Below, piece after piece: positions 17,278 through 26,636 of a DNA stretch of 64,000 nucleotides (positions are counted from its first letter, which is position 1; each line of letters begins with the position of its first letter). The notes beneath the pieces were generated by a model. That model saw only the letters and a program-made list of their open reading frames with translations, was not told the DNA's origin and made no database searches. Source of the DNA: Paenibacillus sp. SZ31. Lineage in GTDB: Bacteria > Bacillota > Bacilli > Paenibacillales > Paenibacillaceae. Position numbers and translations under genes: made by a program. The stretch covers positions 1 through 64,000 of the forward strand of contig NZ_JABBEA010000011.1 of the NCBI RefSeq assembly GCF_012912005.1, given 5' to 3'.

Positions 17278-18588
17278 TTAAGATCCTGCGAGAGCCGTAG
17301 CGGAAGGTTTGGGTTCTCTGAACATTACAAAGTACATCAGTGATGAAATAACGTATAGACAGCCTGTGATGCTGAATGTGATCGCGTAACCCCAATACGT
17401 TCCGTACGTGGTGACCAGATAGGATTGAACAGGTCCCATGGTCGCCCAACCAATCATGAACGAGGTCTGCATCAGTGAATTGGCAATGCCGCGGCGTTTG
17501 TCCGAGATCCGATCCACCAGTATGGCTGAATGAATGGGATTGGCTGCGTTCATCAATGCTTGTCTGAATAGGAAACTGAGCGAAGCGATGAACAATAGAT
17601 TGGTGAAGCCTGTTAATAGAAGGAAGGGCAGCGACATGACCTGGAAAATGACAACGGCTCGTACGCTCCCGACCTTTGCCGCCAGGGTAGGACCAATCAG
17701 CATAGAGACAATCGTCATAATCTGACCGAGTGCAATCAACAGGCTCATGCCGCTTAGAGAAACCGAGAATCGATTGGTGAAATACAGATTCAGATACGGT
17801 ACAACCAGTCCGGAACCTAATCCAATTAACAACTGAGTCACTATAAACTGACTAATCAGTCGGGAATCTTTTTTCTTCGTGATCGAATCGTCCGTGCTTG
17901 GGGTATTCGTTGAACTTTCTTTTAGATCCGCATTGGGTTGAAGAACGGGTTGCGCCGGAATTGTTGTCTGCGGAGCAGCCTTGCCTTCAGTTACAAATAA
18001 CAGTGGAATAAACGCAGCCAGTGTTGCTGCACCACCAACAAATAAAACCGTCTGCAATCCGGTCACTTTGGCGAGTCCTGCCGTATGTAACAAATCTGCG
18101 AATACACCGCCACCCAGGCTACCAAGAACCTGGGAAGCGAGCACAAGAGATGAATAATAACTGAACATTTTCAGCCGCTGGCTTTTTTTGACGTTTTCCG
18201 CCAGATAAGGAATGGCCAGTACTTGGAACACCCCAGCGAAAAGGCCAGAGAATACCGCGAACCAGATCAGTCCTGTAGCCGAATAATCGAAGGAGCGTCC
18301 GATCAGAAAGATTCCGCTGAATAACGCCCCGGTAATGAGTAATCGCTTGCGGCTGAACAGATCACCGCATAGACCGATAGGAACAAACATAATGGCTGTT
18401 GCGAGTGATTGAATACTTACAATCTGGCCGTTCATTGTATCATTATAGCCCAGACCCTGAATGTACAGATTGTACAAGACAGAGAACATGCCATTTCCGA
18501 TCTGATACAGAATGCTTGCCAGGAAAAACAGTTGAATATTGCGGGACCAGCCGCGAATTTCATCATGAATATGTCGTAAAACTCTCAA
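17278..18588 (-). CDS. MFS transporter
   Basis: The 436-residue product has about twelve membrane segments, a cytoplasmic loop after the sixth (PAQPVLQPNADLKES...), and MFS signature-like stretches between segments 2 and 3 (GDLFSRKRLL). The start is TTG at 18588 with GGAGGG seven bases upstream. It lies 77 bp downstream of the O-methyltransferase on the same strand. Substrate not predictable. Confidence 0.85.
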   Translation of the reverse strand: MRVLRHIHDEIRGWSRNIQLFFLASILYQIGNGMFSVLYNLYIQGLGYNDTMNGQIVSIQSLATAIMFVPIGLCGDLFSRKRLLITGALFSGIFLIGRSFDYSATGLIWFAVFSGLFAGVFQVLAIPYLAENVKKSQRLKMFSYYSSLVLASQVLGSLGGGVFADLLHTAGLAKVTGLQTVLFVGGAATLAAFIPLLFVTEGKAAPQTTIPAQPVLQPNADLKESSTNTPSTDDSITKKKDSRLISQFIVTQLLIGLGSGLVVPYLNLYFTNRFSVSLSGMSLLIALGQIMTIVSMLIGPTLAAKVGSVRAVVIFQVMSLPFLLLTGFTNLLFIASLSFLFRQALMNAANPIHSAILVDRISDKRRGIANSLMQTSFMIGWATMGPVQSYLVTTYGTYWGYAITFSITGCLYVISSLMYFVMFREPKPSATALAGS

Positions 18589-18665
18589 GTGGTTCCCTCC
18601 AGTCTGCCTGTGCAGTGATTCCAGTTTAACAGGAAAGGAGAATTTGCGGAAGAATTGACCACTGT

Positions 18666-19376
18666 TTATTTTGGTATAGGGGTATCAATCACACGAGCGA
18701 TGACGAAACCATCGTAACCTTTGCTACCGACGGTTTGCAGTGCTGTAGCTTCAAGCCGGGGGTTACTGGCAATCAACTGCAGGAAGGATCGAACGCCCTG
18801 AACTCTGGGGTCCGTGCTGTCTGCACGGATCACTTCACCGTCCCTGACGATATTATCACCAATAATAAGACTCCCCGGCCGAGTCAGTCGTAGGGCCCAT
18901 CTCAGATAATCGGGATTACTCGGTTTGTCCGCATCGATGAAGATCATATCAAACGGTTCCCTGTATTCTTCCTGAACATCGGGAAGGGTGGTCAGGGCAG
19001 GACCAACTCTCAGGTCGACCTTGTGCATCAGTCCTGCACGTGTGAGATTGGCACGTGCCAAGTCCGCATGGTGTGGTTCGGATTCCAGTGAGACGATGTG
19101 TCCATGTTCAGGTAGCGCTCTTGCCATCCAGATGGTACTGTACCCACCCAGTGTGCCGATTTCAAGTACACGGGATGCACCTTGGATTTGAAGCAGGAGC
19201 TGGAGTAACTTTCCTTGATTCGGTGTTACGTCATGAGCGGGCAGTCCAGCTTCGGCATTGGTTTGCAGTGTTTGCTCCAACAAGGTATCCGAGGGAATCA
19301 GCAGATTATTCATGTAGTCGTCGACTTGGGTCCAGGTATGCTGTGGGTCGGTCATATTTATATTTTTCATCTTCAC
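18666..19376 (-). CDS. SAM-dependent O-methyltransferase (COG4122 type)
   Basis: The 236-residue product has the class I methyltransferase fold: motif I VLEIGTLGGYST, an acidic residue after strand 2 (VSLESEPHH), and the metal/substrate-binding block DMIFIDADKPSNPDYL followed by GDNIV, as in cation-dependent catechol/caffeoyl-CoA type O-methyltransferases. ATG at 19376 is preceded by GGAAAGGAAC. It is transcribed divergently from the LysR regulator at 19510, which may control it. Substrate unknown. Confidence 0.85.
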   Translation of the reverse strand: MKMKNINMTDPQHTWTQVDDYMNNLLIPSDTLLEQTLQTNAEAGLPAHDVTPNQGKLLQLLLQIQGASRVLEIGTLGGYSTIWMARALPEHGHIVSLESEPHHADLARANLTRAGLMHKVDLRVGPALTTLPDVQEEYREPFDMIFIDADKPSNPDYLRWALRLTRPGSLIIGDNIVRDGEVIRADSTDPRVQGVRSFLQLIASNPRLEATALQTVGSKGYDGFVIARVIDTPIPK

Positions 19377-19509
19377 ATGTTCCTTTCCTTGTCTCTTGTA
19401 TTGGATTTCATAACTAAACTATAAATGGAGTCGATATATAAATAAAATATATAATATGTATGTTAATATAACTTTAGATTATGTATTTGACATGGAAGAG
19501 GTGTAGCAC

Positions 19510-20406
19510 ATGAATCTGCATGGATTACGATTATTTCATGCCATCGTGAGATATGGTGGGGTCACTCGTGCCGCAGAGGAACTTAATATTAGTCAGCCTG
19601 CGGTATCTTCCCAAGTGAAGAAGTTTGAACGTGAGCTGGGTATCCGACTTTTTGCTTCCGAGGGAAGAAGATTGGTGCTTACGGATGCCGGGATGCAGTT
19701 AACAGGTTATGCCGAGCGTCTGTTCATGCTGGAGCAGGATGTCGAGAATTTTGTGCAGGATTTTCGGGAGGGAAAGAAAGGAATGATCCGTCTTACAGCA
19801 ACCTACTTGCCTTCGAATTTTCTACTACCGGCCTGGATTGCCCGGTTCAAGCAGATGCATGAGGATGTAGAGCTGGTTGTGACCACAACCAACACCCGAA
19901 TGGCGTTTGACCAGTTACTTCGCTACGAGGCAGAGATTGCAGTGTATGGTGGGAGTGGGATTACACATGCGGGTGTCCAATGGGATGAATTGTTTGAGGA
20001 CGAGATGTGGTTTGTTGTGCATCCAGACCACCCGTATGCGGGCAAAGAAATTGAGCTGCATGAGATAGTGGCAGAACCGTTTATCATGCGCGAAGAAGGC
20101 AGTGCCACCCGTGAGCGACTGGTTTCCCTTTGCACGACAAATAACCTGACCGCTCCTCGCATTGCGCTTCAGTTCAACGGGCTGAACGAAACGATCAGTG
20201 CAGTGAAGGCAGGTTATGGAGCCAACTTCATATCTTCTTTGGTTGTGAACGAAGATGTGCAGCAAGGCAGGCTGGCACGTGTGTTTGTTCGAGGTGTACA
20301 GCTGAGAAATACGGTTGCCATATGTACACGAGCCGGGGAGGTTTTATCACCTGCTGCACAGCATCTGGTCAATCTTATCCGCCAAGAAGCTGCTTTGATG
20401 AAATAA
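19510..20406 (+). CDS. LysR-family transcriptional regulator
   Basis: The 298-residue product has an N-terminal winged helix-turn-helix (GGVTRAAEELNISQPAVSSQVKKFE, residues about 17-41) and a periplasmic-binding-protein-like effector domain. Start ATG at 19510 with GAAGAGGTG upstream. The 133-bp AT-rich gap to the divergent O-methyltransferase is the likely operator region, following the usual LysR arrangement. Effector unknown. Confidence 0.9.
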   Translation: MNLHGLRLFHAIVRYGGVTRAAEELNISQPAVSSQVKKFERELGIRLFASEGRRLVLTDAGMQLTGYAERLFMLEQDVENFVQDFREGKKGMIRLTATYLPSNFLLPAWIARFKQMHEDVELVVTTTNTRMAFDQLLRYEAEIAVYGGSGITHAGVQWDELFEDEMWFVVHPDHPYAGKEIELHEIVAEPFIMREEGSATRERLVSLCTTNNLTAPRIALQFNGLNETISAVKAGYGANFISSLVVNEDVQQGRLARVFVRGVQLRNTVAICTRAGEVLSPAAQHLVNLIRQEAALMK

Positions 20407-20457
20407 AAAGTGCGATTGTTCTTGAAAATGAATAGGTTGCTTTTTCGGCTATTAGCA

Positions 20458-21174
20458 TTAGCCTTCGCTTTGCTGTGAAGTTCCCCATGCATGTAATCGG
20501 GCGTAAAGGGTTACGCCGCCAATGATCAGGACAGGAATCCAGACTGCGATCATTGGCACACGGTGGAACAGCAATGCGGCTGCAATGACGCCGACCAAAT
20601 AGATAGCAACAGCACCCGCACGAAGGTAGGAGTCTGTAGATAAGGCTTTGACCAGTGATCGGATATTGGCATGTCGCAGCCTCTTAAGGATGCTTACGGT
20701 GTCCTCAACCACAGCGGCGAGATTATTGGTGAGCACGGTTGTTGAGATGCCGGCAATTCCAATTCGGCGTGCCGCAGTCGTTTGCATCCCCATCGCAACG
20801 GCTAGTATGACAATTAACAGATAAGACAGTTGTTCTGAAAATGGACTAATCATGGCGATCGCGAACAGCAGGAGCAATATGCTTTCAACAGTAAATACGG
20901 CTGTAACCCTATAGGACCAGCCATTTTTGGTCTGCACATGTCCAACCATATGTGCTGCAATGGCATTTCCGGCAATAAAACCGATGAGGGCTAGCAGTGA
21001 CCGCAACACGACAAATTCCTGCGCACGGGCGATGGCAATACCGAGCAGTACAATATTTCCCGTCATATTGGCTGTGAGCACATGCCCTAGTCCCAGATAT
21101 CCGATCAGGTCCACCATTCCCGCAGACATACAGAGTAGGAGCATGGCGTATTTTTGGAGGGTACTTTGATTCAT
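20458..21174 (-). CDS. DUF1275 (YoaK-like) membrane protein
   Basis: The 238-residue product has about six membrane segments and the DUF1275 pattern near the start (GMVDLIGYLGLGHVLTANMTGNIVLLG), with a later TTAARRIGIAGISTTVLTNNLA block. I chose the ATG at 21174 because AAGGA lies eight bases upstream; the frame extends 18 codons further up without a ribosome site. Function not established. Confidence 0.85.
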   Translation of the reverse strand: MNQSTLQKYAMLLLCMSAGMVDLIGYLGLGHVLTANMTGNIVLLGIAIARAQEFVVLRSLLALIGFIAGNAIAAHMVGHVQTKNGWSYRVTAVFTVESILLLLFAIAMISPFSEQLSYLLIVILAVAMGMQTTAARRIGIAGISTTVLTNNLAAVVEDTVSILKRLRHANIRSLVKALSTDSYLRAGAVAIYLVGVIAAALLFHRVPMIAVWIPVLIIGGVTLYARLHAWGTSQQSEG

Positions 21175-21259
21175 TAGATCCATCCTTTCAAAAAAACGTA
21201 ACCCCTCCAGTATACAGCCATAGAGCATGATTCTTCAAAATGAAATTCATGGCGCGGGA

Positions 21260-22138
21260 CTATGGTGCTGTAAGCCAATTGAACATATTGTTCACCGCTG
21301 CCTCATGTATTCTCTCGTGAAAATGATGATCCTGTCCGCCATAGGCGTGAAACGTAACGTTAGCGCCTCCACGCTTCAGCCAGTGGTACATACGGGTTCC
21401 GTGGCTATAGTTCACCTGTGTATCTGATGTACCATGCATGATCAGCACAGGACAAGAGAGTTTATTTGCATTCGACAGGGGAGAACGGGCGAGATAAGCT
21501 TCGGGAATTGCGCGTGGGGAACCACCCAGAACCCGTTTCAAAGTGCGTCTCAGGTCGGTTCGTTCATGGTAAGTGCGTTCGACATCGGCGACACCGCTCC
21601 AGAGAACTAGCTTATGTACTTGATCAGGTCCCTCATTGTAGGCAGTTGCGGTATGTACGGCATTAATGGCTCCACGAGAGAAGCCCATTAACGATATCCG
21701 GGTCGAGTCGGCAAAAGGCAAACGTTGCACCAGCCGGTAAGCGGCATGCACATCTTCGGCATCTCTTCCGCCATACTCGTCACGGCCCTCACCGCCTTCG
21801 TTACCACGATAGGATGGAGCGAACACGATATAACCTTTCTGTACAAATTGCTCAAGCCAAACGGTATTAACCCCGCCATAGCTGCCAAGTCCGCCGCGAC
21901 AATAGATCAGCACAGGCCACTGTTCCGGTGTGTTATCCGTATCTTGCATTGTTGCAGAAGGGTAGTGGCTGGCGAGTGGTTGCAGATGTAGAGATGTATG
22001 TATGGAAGTGAATTCCGGAAAGGTAGAGGAGACAGAGCCGGGATGAGAAGTTTCATATGCTGTGAGAGCAGATAACGAACAATCTCGTGGCAGGAATAAA
22101 TAAGCTTTAACCCGAAGCGTATCGGACGAATACGTCAC
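21260..22138 (-). CDS. Alpha/beta hydrolase, S9 peptidase/esterase-like
   Basis: The 292-residue product shows a prolyl-oligopeptidase-like catalytic fold: oxyanion region IYCRGGLGSYGG, nucleophile elbow MGFSRGAIN, Asp in HGTSDTQVNY, His in GGQDHHF. No signal peptide, so cytoplasmic. The GTG at 22138 is far from the nearest ribosome site; an in-frame CTG twelve bases earlier (22150) lies six bases after AGAGGTGG and may be the real start. Divergent from the alarmone synthetase gene. Confidence 0.8.
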   Translation of the reverse strand: MTYSSDTLRVKAYLFLPRDCSLSALTAYETSHPGSVSSTFPEFTSIHTSLHLQPLASHYPSATMQDTDNTPEQWPVLIYCRGGLGSYGGVNTVWLEQFVQKGYIVFAPSYRGNEGGEGRDEYGGRDAEDVHAAYRLVQRLPFADSTRISLMGFSRGAINAVHTATAYNEGPDQVHKLVLWSGVADVERTYHERTDLRRTLKRVLGGSPRAIPEAYLARSPLSNANKLSCPVLIMHGTSDTQVNYSHGTRMYHWLKRGGANVTFHAYGGQDHHFHERIHEAAVNNMFNWLTAP

Positions 22139-22379
22139 TTGATAGAGCAGGGAAATCCACCTCTTTTATTCGTAATATCGTGCCAAATGACGGGGATACT
22201 TCTATAGGATGCACGTAAAATAAGTTGCCATACCTTCCAGGCTGAATCGGCAGCCCGAATGTAAGAAATTCGTTTATTGGCTCCATATGATTTATAATGG
22301 TTCAGGAGACATGTGGATTGACCGCTGTCCTCATATTTATAAAACTAACTTTAGTGTGCAGAAAGAAAGGGAGAAAGCT

Positions 22380-23126
22380 ATGATGAACGCTCCACATCCA
22401 ATCGATCAATTCAAGAAATTCAAATATGAAATTACCAGATTTATGATGATCTATAAATTTGCTCTGGATCAAATGGAGACCAAGATTGAAGTCCTGAAGG
22501 AAGAATTCCAGTCTTTGCATGATTACAGTCCAATTGAACATACAAAGTCCAGACTGAAATCACCTGAGAGCATTATGAACAAGATGTTCCGCAAAAATCA
22601 TGAGTTAACGTTTGAGAGCATCAAGCAAAATATCAAGGATATCGCCGGGGTGCGGATTACATGTTCCTTTATCTCGGACATCTATCGCATTAAGGATATG
22701 CTGTGCAACCAGAGTGACTTGCGTGTATTAGAGGTCAAAGACTACATCGAAAATCCGAAGCCAAACGGCTACCAAAGCCTTCACCTTCTGGTGGAAGTGC
22801 CTGTGTACATGTCCAATGGTGAGGAACGAGCTTGTGTGGAGATCCAGATCCGTACGATCGCGATGGATTTCTGGGCGAGTCTGGAGCATAAGATTTTTTA
22901 TAAATACAATAAGGATGTTCCCGAGCATTTGACCAAGGAGCTCAAAAGTGCAGCAGATTCTGCGAATGCACTGGATCAGCAGATGGAACGACTTCACCGG
23001 GAAATTCAGGAGATCAAGGACGCCGAGAACGAGCGGGATGAAGAAGAACTACGCCGTATTATTATTAACAACCAACAGTTCACACTGCCGTCTAACTTGC
23101 TCAAACTGCTGGGTAGCGGGGAGTAG
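22380..23126 (+). CDS. ywaC: Small alarmone synthetase, YwaC/RelP type
   Basis: The 248-residue product is a single-domain (p)ppGpp synthetase: IYKFALD, YSPIEHTKSRLKSPESI, DIAGVRITCSFISDIY, PNGYQSLHLLVEVPV, EIQIRTIAMDFWASLEHK. These match Bacillus YwaC (RelP/SasA) better than YjbM. It has no HD hydrolase domain. It makes ppGpp from GTP/GDP and ATP, and in Bacillus responds to cell-envelope stress. ATG at 22380 follows AAAGGGAG; an upstream extension to 22287 has no ribosome site. An MFS drug-exporter gene starts seven bases after its stop, so the two are co-transcribed. Confidence 0.9.
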   Translation: MMNAPHPIDQFKKFKYEITRFMMIYKFALDQMETKIEVLKEEFQSLHDYSPIEHTKSRLKSPESIMNKMFRKNHELTFESIKQNIKDIAGVRITCSFISDIYRIKDMLCNQSDLRVLEVKDYIENPKPNGYQSLHLLVEVPVYMSNGEERACVEIQIRTIAMDFWASLEHKIFYKYNKDVPEHLTKELKSAADSANALDQQMERLHREIQEIKDAENERDEEELRRIIINNQQFTLPSNLLKLLGSGE

Positions 23127-23132
23127 TACTCG

Positions 23133-24368
23133 ATGAATAGTAAAACATCTTCATTGAACACGAATTCCACATCTCGTGTGCGAATGGCATTAATTCTGGG
23201 GACACTGTCGGCCTTCGGGCCGTTGTCCCTGGATATGTATTTGCCCGCATTGCCCACGCTGGCTGATGAGTTCGGCTCATCTACCTCGTATGCTCAGCTC
23301 AGTCTGACGGCGTGTATGATTGGACTTGCGGTTGGTCAGTTGCTTGCAGGACCTCTAAGTGATGTACGTGGTCGGCGAACACCGCTCATAGCAGGGCTTG
23401 TGCTCTATACTATCGCATCCATACTCTGTTTGGTCAGCCCTACGATGGGCTCTTTTGTTGTGCTACGATTCATTCAGGGGGTGGCCGGAGCGGCCGGGAT
23501 TGTCATCTCACGAGCAATTGTCAGAGACGTATATTCGGGCCCGGAACTGACACGGTTCTTCTCCCTGTTAATGCTGATTAACGGTGTAGCACCGATTGCG
23601 GCACCGATCATTGGTGGACAATTGTTGACGTATACGTCGTGGCGCGGCGTGTTTATTTTACTGAGTCTCATCGGTATACTAACGCTGTTTGCAGTCATTT
23701 TTGGCCTAGGAGAGACACTGCCTGCCAACCGCAGATCAAGCGGGGGATTGAGGCAGACCTTGATTACGTTTCGCCAAATTGCAGGGGATCGTCAGTTTAT
23801 GGGTTATGCGTTAACCCAAGGGTTTGTAGCTGCTGGCATGTTTGCCTACATATCAGGTTCACCGTTTGTGCTTCAGAAGATATACGGGGTATCCCCGCAA
23901 ATGTTCAGTGTTTGCTTCGCCATTAACGGGTTAGGCATTATTCTGGCCAGTCAGATTGCCGGCAGACTTGCAGGAAAGGTATCAGAGACTCGCCTGTTAA
24001 TCGCAGGGCTGCTAACCGCGGCGCTGGGAGGAACTTCACTGCTCATCGCCATTCTGGCTGGAGGCAATCTGATCTCTGTACTGATCCCGTTATTTCTGGT
24101 GGTATCCAGTGTCGGGCTGGTCAATACCGCGTCCTTCGCCCTTGCAATGGCTAATCAGGAGAAGTCGGCAGGCAGTGCGTCTGCGCTTATTGGAGTGATG
24201 ACGTTCCTGTTTGGAGGTATTGTCGCTCCGCTCGTAGGTCTCGGGGGAGAAGGAACAGCTGTGCCAATGGGAATCGTTATCGCGTGTGCTGATCTCGGTG
24301 CCTTGGTGATTTATTTCCTAATGGTCAGTAGAGGCAGGAAACGTCAGAACGATCAGGCGTTGAGTTAA
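23133..24368 (+). CDS. Bcr/CflA-type multidrug MFS transporter
   Basis: The 411-residue product has twelve membrane segments, the family start pattern ALGPLSLDMYLPALP-like (here FGPLSLDMYLPALP), MFS motif A GPLSDVRGRRTP, and the drug-H+ antiporter motif C region (GVAPIAAPIIGG). ATG at 23133 has GGGGAG ten bases upstream, inside the end of the alarmone synthetase gene. Co-transcription with an alarmone synthetase suggests an envelope or antibiotic stress operon, which is inference. Confidence 0.9.
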   Translation: MNSKTSSLNTNSTSRVRMALILGTLSAFGPLSLDMYLPALPTLADEFGSSTSYAQLSLTACMIGLAVGQLLAGPLSDVRGRRTPLIAGLVLYTIASILCLVSPTMGSFVVLRFIQGVAGAAGIVISRAIVRDVYSGPELTRFFSLLMLINGVAPIAAPIIGGQLLTYTSWRGVFILLSLIGILTLFAVIFGLGETLPANRRSSGGLRQTLITFRQIAGDRQFMGYALTQGFVAAGMFAYISGSPFVLQKIYGVSPQMFSVCFAINGLGIILASQIAGRLAGKVSETRLLIAGLLTAALGGTSLLIAILAGGNLISVLIPLFLVVSSVGLVNTASFALAMANQEKSAGSASALIGVMTFLFGGIVAPLVGLGGEGTAVPMGIVIACADLGALVIYFLMVSRGRKRQNDQALS

Positions 24369-24445
24369 AGGTACTGAATCGGTAAGCCTTGCTTTTGTGG
24401 AGTTTAGTTGTGTAAGGCTGACTTATTGTTAAAAGAAAGAAAAAG

Positions 24446-24485
24446 GAGCCCCACGTGGAAGGATTCATCCTTCCACGTGGGGCTC
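24446..24485 (-). terminator. Very strong terminator hairpin between convergent genes
   Basis: A 19-base arm (GAGCCCCACGTGGAAGGAT) is perfectly repeated in inverse with two bases between, and the left flank is A-rich, giving a U-run on the minus-strand transcript. It mainly serves the Gly/Pro-rich gene but can also stop the MFS transcript. Confidence 0.85.
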
Positions 24486-24503
24486 TTGCTGTAAGTAAGG
24501 AGA

Positions 24504-25112
24504 TTAGCAGAGCGCAAATAAAATTTGTGTATTCAACAGAATGCCTGGCGTCTGGAATGGATAGAAGTATCCCACCACAAAACCAAACAGATTAATGGCA
24601 GGCCACATCAGGTAGACATCATTGTAAGTGAATACAAGAGACCATCGGTTATAGCAAAAGTTGGGCAGTGCACGTTCTTCATTATCCCGAGGTGCCGCTA
24701 CACCTGTCTGTGCGAATTGCACCGCTTGAGTGAGGCTTTGTGGCTGTTGCTGTAGGAAGAGCGGAAGCAGCCCCGGGCTGCTTTTGATCAGATTATACAG
24801 AAAAAGCATTTCTGCCGGAGGCTGACCGACCGGACGAGGATAGGCACTAAGTAGCGTAGGCAGATTGCCTTGAGCCAGTTGAGCAGGTACGCCCGGTGCT
24901 GTACCTGGGATTGTACCCGGAATGCCCCCAGGGATATAAGGACCTGTTCCGCCGCCTGGAATGAATGGAGGATAGGAGCCTTGGCCGCCAGGTAGGCCAG
25001 GAAACGTCGGACCACCCGGTGTGCCGCCACCTCCACCACCTGGGAACAGTGGGGGCAATTGAAATGAACGGTCTTCTCCATAACTTATATAAGGGTTATA
25101 TACGTAACTCAT
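24504..25112 (-). CDS. Gly/Pro-rich protein with hydrophobic C-terminal domain
   Basis: The 202-residue product starts MSYVYNPYISYGED and runs into a collagen-like low-complexity stretch of Gly, Pro and Phe (residues about 20-75: PGGGGGG, PGGPTFPGLPGG, IPGGIPGTIPG). A folded C-terminal part follows (about 85-202: LPTLLSAYP, LQQQPQSLTQAVQFAQTG, NRWSLVFTYNDVYLMWP, FALC). I chose the ATG at 25112 for its AGGAAGG site; longer frames lack one. No signal peptide. Composition recalls spore-coat or exosporium proteins, but I recognise no family. Confidence 0.65.
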   Translation of the reverse strand: MSYVYNPYISYGEDRSFQLPPLFPGGGGGGTPGGPTFPGLPGGQGSYPPFIPGGGTGPYIPGGIPGTIPGTAPGVPAQLAQGNLPTLLSAYPRPVGQPPAEMLFLYNLIKSSPGLLPLFLQQQPQSLTQAVQFAQTGVAAPRDNEERALPNFCYNRWSLVFTYNDVYLMWPAINLFGFVVGYFYPFQTPGILLNTQILFALC

Positions 25113-25204
25113 GTACAGAACATCCTTCCTGTCGTCGTAGTCTGCAATCAGCATATGGCGGCATCCGCCCATAGGTGAATGCCGCCAAGAAGATTTTATA
25201 TGAT

Positions 25205-25435
25205 CTATATAGTTGAACTAATCATTTACACCAAACGGAGAAGATAGAAAAAACCTGAAAAAGCGAAGCGCTCGCCTAAAAGCTTTCTGAAAGAAAGCTG
25301 CATCGGAAGCATACGCTATCACCGGATTTTCCCTTAGAGAAAGGAGAATCGAAAAAAATCTGGGGATAACAGCGATTGGAAGGTTGTTCTATCATCGTAG
25401 TGTCAGTGTAAATAAATTTTAGTTCAACTGTATAG
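25205..25435. repeat. MITE-like element with terminal inverted repeats, copy 1
   Basis: The left end begins CTATATAGTTGAACTAA and runs to TTTACAC; the right end, read inward, begins CTATACAGTTGAACTAA and also runs to TTTACAC. The 231-bp interior contains hairpins (AGCTTTC/GAAAGCT and CGGATTTTCCC with its partner) and no ORF. Most of it recurs at 32384-32543 at roughly 90% identity by eye. Copy 1 has about 40 extra bases, including the AGCTTTC hairpin. Terminal repeats, small size and no coding capacity fit a miniature inverted-repeat element moved by a transposase encoded elsewhere. Confidence 0.7.
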
Positions 25436-25452
25436 CGCAGAATATAATCGAA

Positions 25453-25486
25453 TTGACAACTGAACTGATAACAATTATCATTGTCA
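25453..25486 (+). promoter_or_regulatory. SigmaA promoter overlapped by a Fur box
   Basis: TTGACA (25453-25458), a 17-base spacer and TATCAT (25476-25481) form a good promoter. GATAACAATTATCATTGTC (25467-25485) matches the classical 19-bp Fur box at 16 positions and covers the -10 element, so iron-loaded Fur should block transcription of the siderophore-binding lipoprotein downstream. Confidence 0.85.
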
Positions 25487-25615
25487 ATGGAATCGGACAA
25501 ATGTACATACGGATATTATATGTATCAATAATAGTGTCAATATTTTTGAACGTTGATATCTGTCACAATAGCGCCGAATAAGGTTTTCATAATGAATTGA
25601 AAGGGGATAAATCAA

Positions 25616-26608
25616 GTGTTTAAGAGAAATAGAAAAATGATTATGCTTCTAATTACGGTGCTGGTTATGTCCATCTGGTTGGCCGCGTGTGGAGCGAAGC
25701 CTGCAGAGAACGGAGCAGCAGGAGAGAACGATACAACAACGGAGACAGAGACACAAACAGAAGCCCCGACAGAACGCACATTAACAGATGCAATGGGACA
25801 CAAAGTAACAATTCCCGCAAATCCGGAGCGCATCATCGCTTCTTATCTGGAAGACCATCTGGTAACACTAGGTGTTAAGCCAGTTGCCCAATGGTCTGTA
25901 GCCAACGGAATTCAGGAATATTTACAAAAAGATCTGAATGGTATTCCAACGATTGCCTTCGATCTGCCTTTCGAAGCGGTAACAAGTTTTAACCCGGATC
26001 TGATTATTATCGGTTCCGAAAGTGTGGTTGAAGGTGAGAAATACGAACAGTACAGTAAGATTGCACCGACTTACGTACTCGGCGATGAGATTAATAGCGA
26101 CTGGCGCAAAACGCAGCTGAAAATCGGTGAAATTTTGAATAAGAGTGCCGAAGCACAAAAAGCGCTGGATGATTACGAAGTTAAAGCTACAGAAATCAAG
26201 GAAAAGATCAACACGGTTACAGGTGGAACGAAATCAGCAGCGGCCATTTGGTTGGTTAGCGGCAAGTTCTTCATCGTAAGTGACAATGTATCGAGTGGAG
26301 AAGTGATGTACAAAGAGCTTGGACTTGTAGAGCCTGAAGTTGTAAAAGAAATCTCTGCCAATGCGACTGGTAACTGGTCTTCGATCTCTATGGAGAAATT
26401 GGCGGAAATGGATGTAGACTACTTGTTCTTTGTGAATAGTGATGAAGGTACAGGGTCAGAAGCACTGAAAGATCCGGTATGGCAAAGCATCCCGGCTGTG
26501 AAAAATGGTAATTTGTTCGAATTTACCCGTTCTAGCAGCTGGCTGTATAGTGGAGTTCAAGCGAACCTTCAAATTATGGAAGACATTCAGAACAGCATCG
26601 TTAAATAA
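25616..26608 (+). CDS. Ferric-siderophore ABC transporter binding lipoprotein
   Basis: The 330-residue product has a lipoprotein signal with lipobox LAAC (Cys25), a Thr/Glu-rich linker and the FecB/FeuA-type substrate-binding fold (TLTDAMGHKVTIPANPERI; SFNPDLIIIGS; AIWLVSGKFFI; FTRSSSWLYSGVQ). It should bind an iron-siderophore outside the membrane. The start is GTG at 25616, nine bases after AAAGGGG. A Fur box upstream and a terminator right after make it a single-gene iron-regulated unit; the permease and ATPase partners must be elsewhere. Confidence 0.9.
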   Translation: MFKRNRKMIMLLITVLVMSIWLAACGAKPAENGAAGENDTTTETETQTEAPTERTLTDAMGHKVTIPANPERIIASYLEDHLVTLGVKPVAQWSVANGIQEYLQKDLNGIPTIAFDLPFEAVTSFNPDLIIIGSESVVEGEKYEQYSKIAPTYVLGDEINSDWRKTQLKIGEILNKSAEAQKALDDYEVKATEIKEKINTVTGGTKSAAAIWLVSGKFFIVSDNVSSGEVMYKELGLVEPEVVKEISANATGNWSSISMEKLAEMDVDYLFFVNSDEGTGSEALKDPVWQSIPAVKNGNLFEFTRSSSWLYSGVQANLQIMEDIQNSIVK

Positions 26609-26636
26609 GAAATAGCCAATACGAAATGGCATGTTC

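Larger units (their letters stand above)
25113..25615. other. Intergenic region: MITE-like repeat plus Fur-controlled promoter
   Basis: This 503-bp gap between divergent genes holds the MITE-like element (25205-25435) and, right beside its end, the promoter with a Fur box (25453-25486). Nothing coding was seen. Confidence 0.7.
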
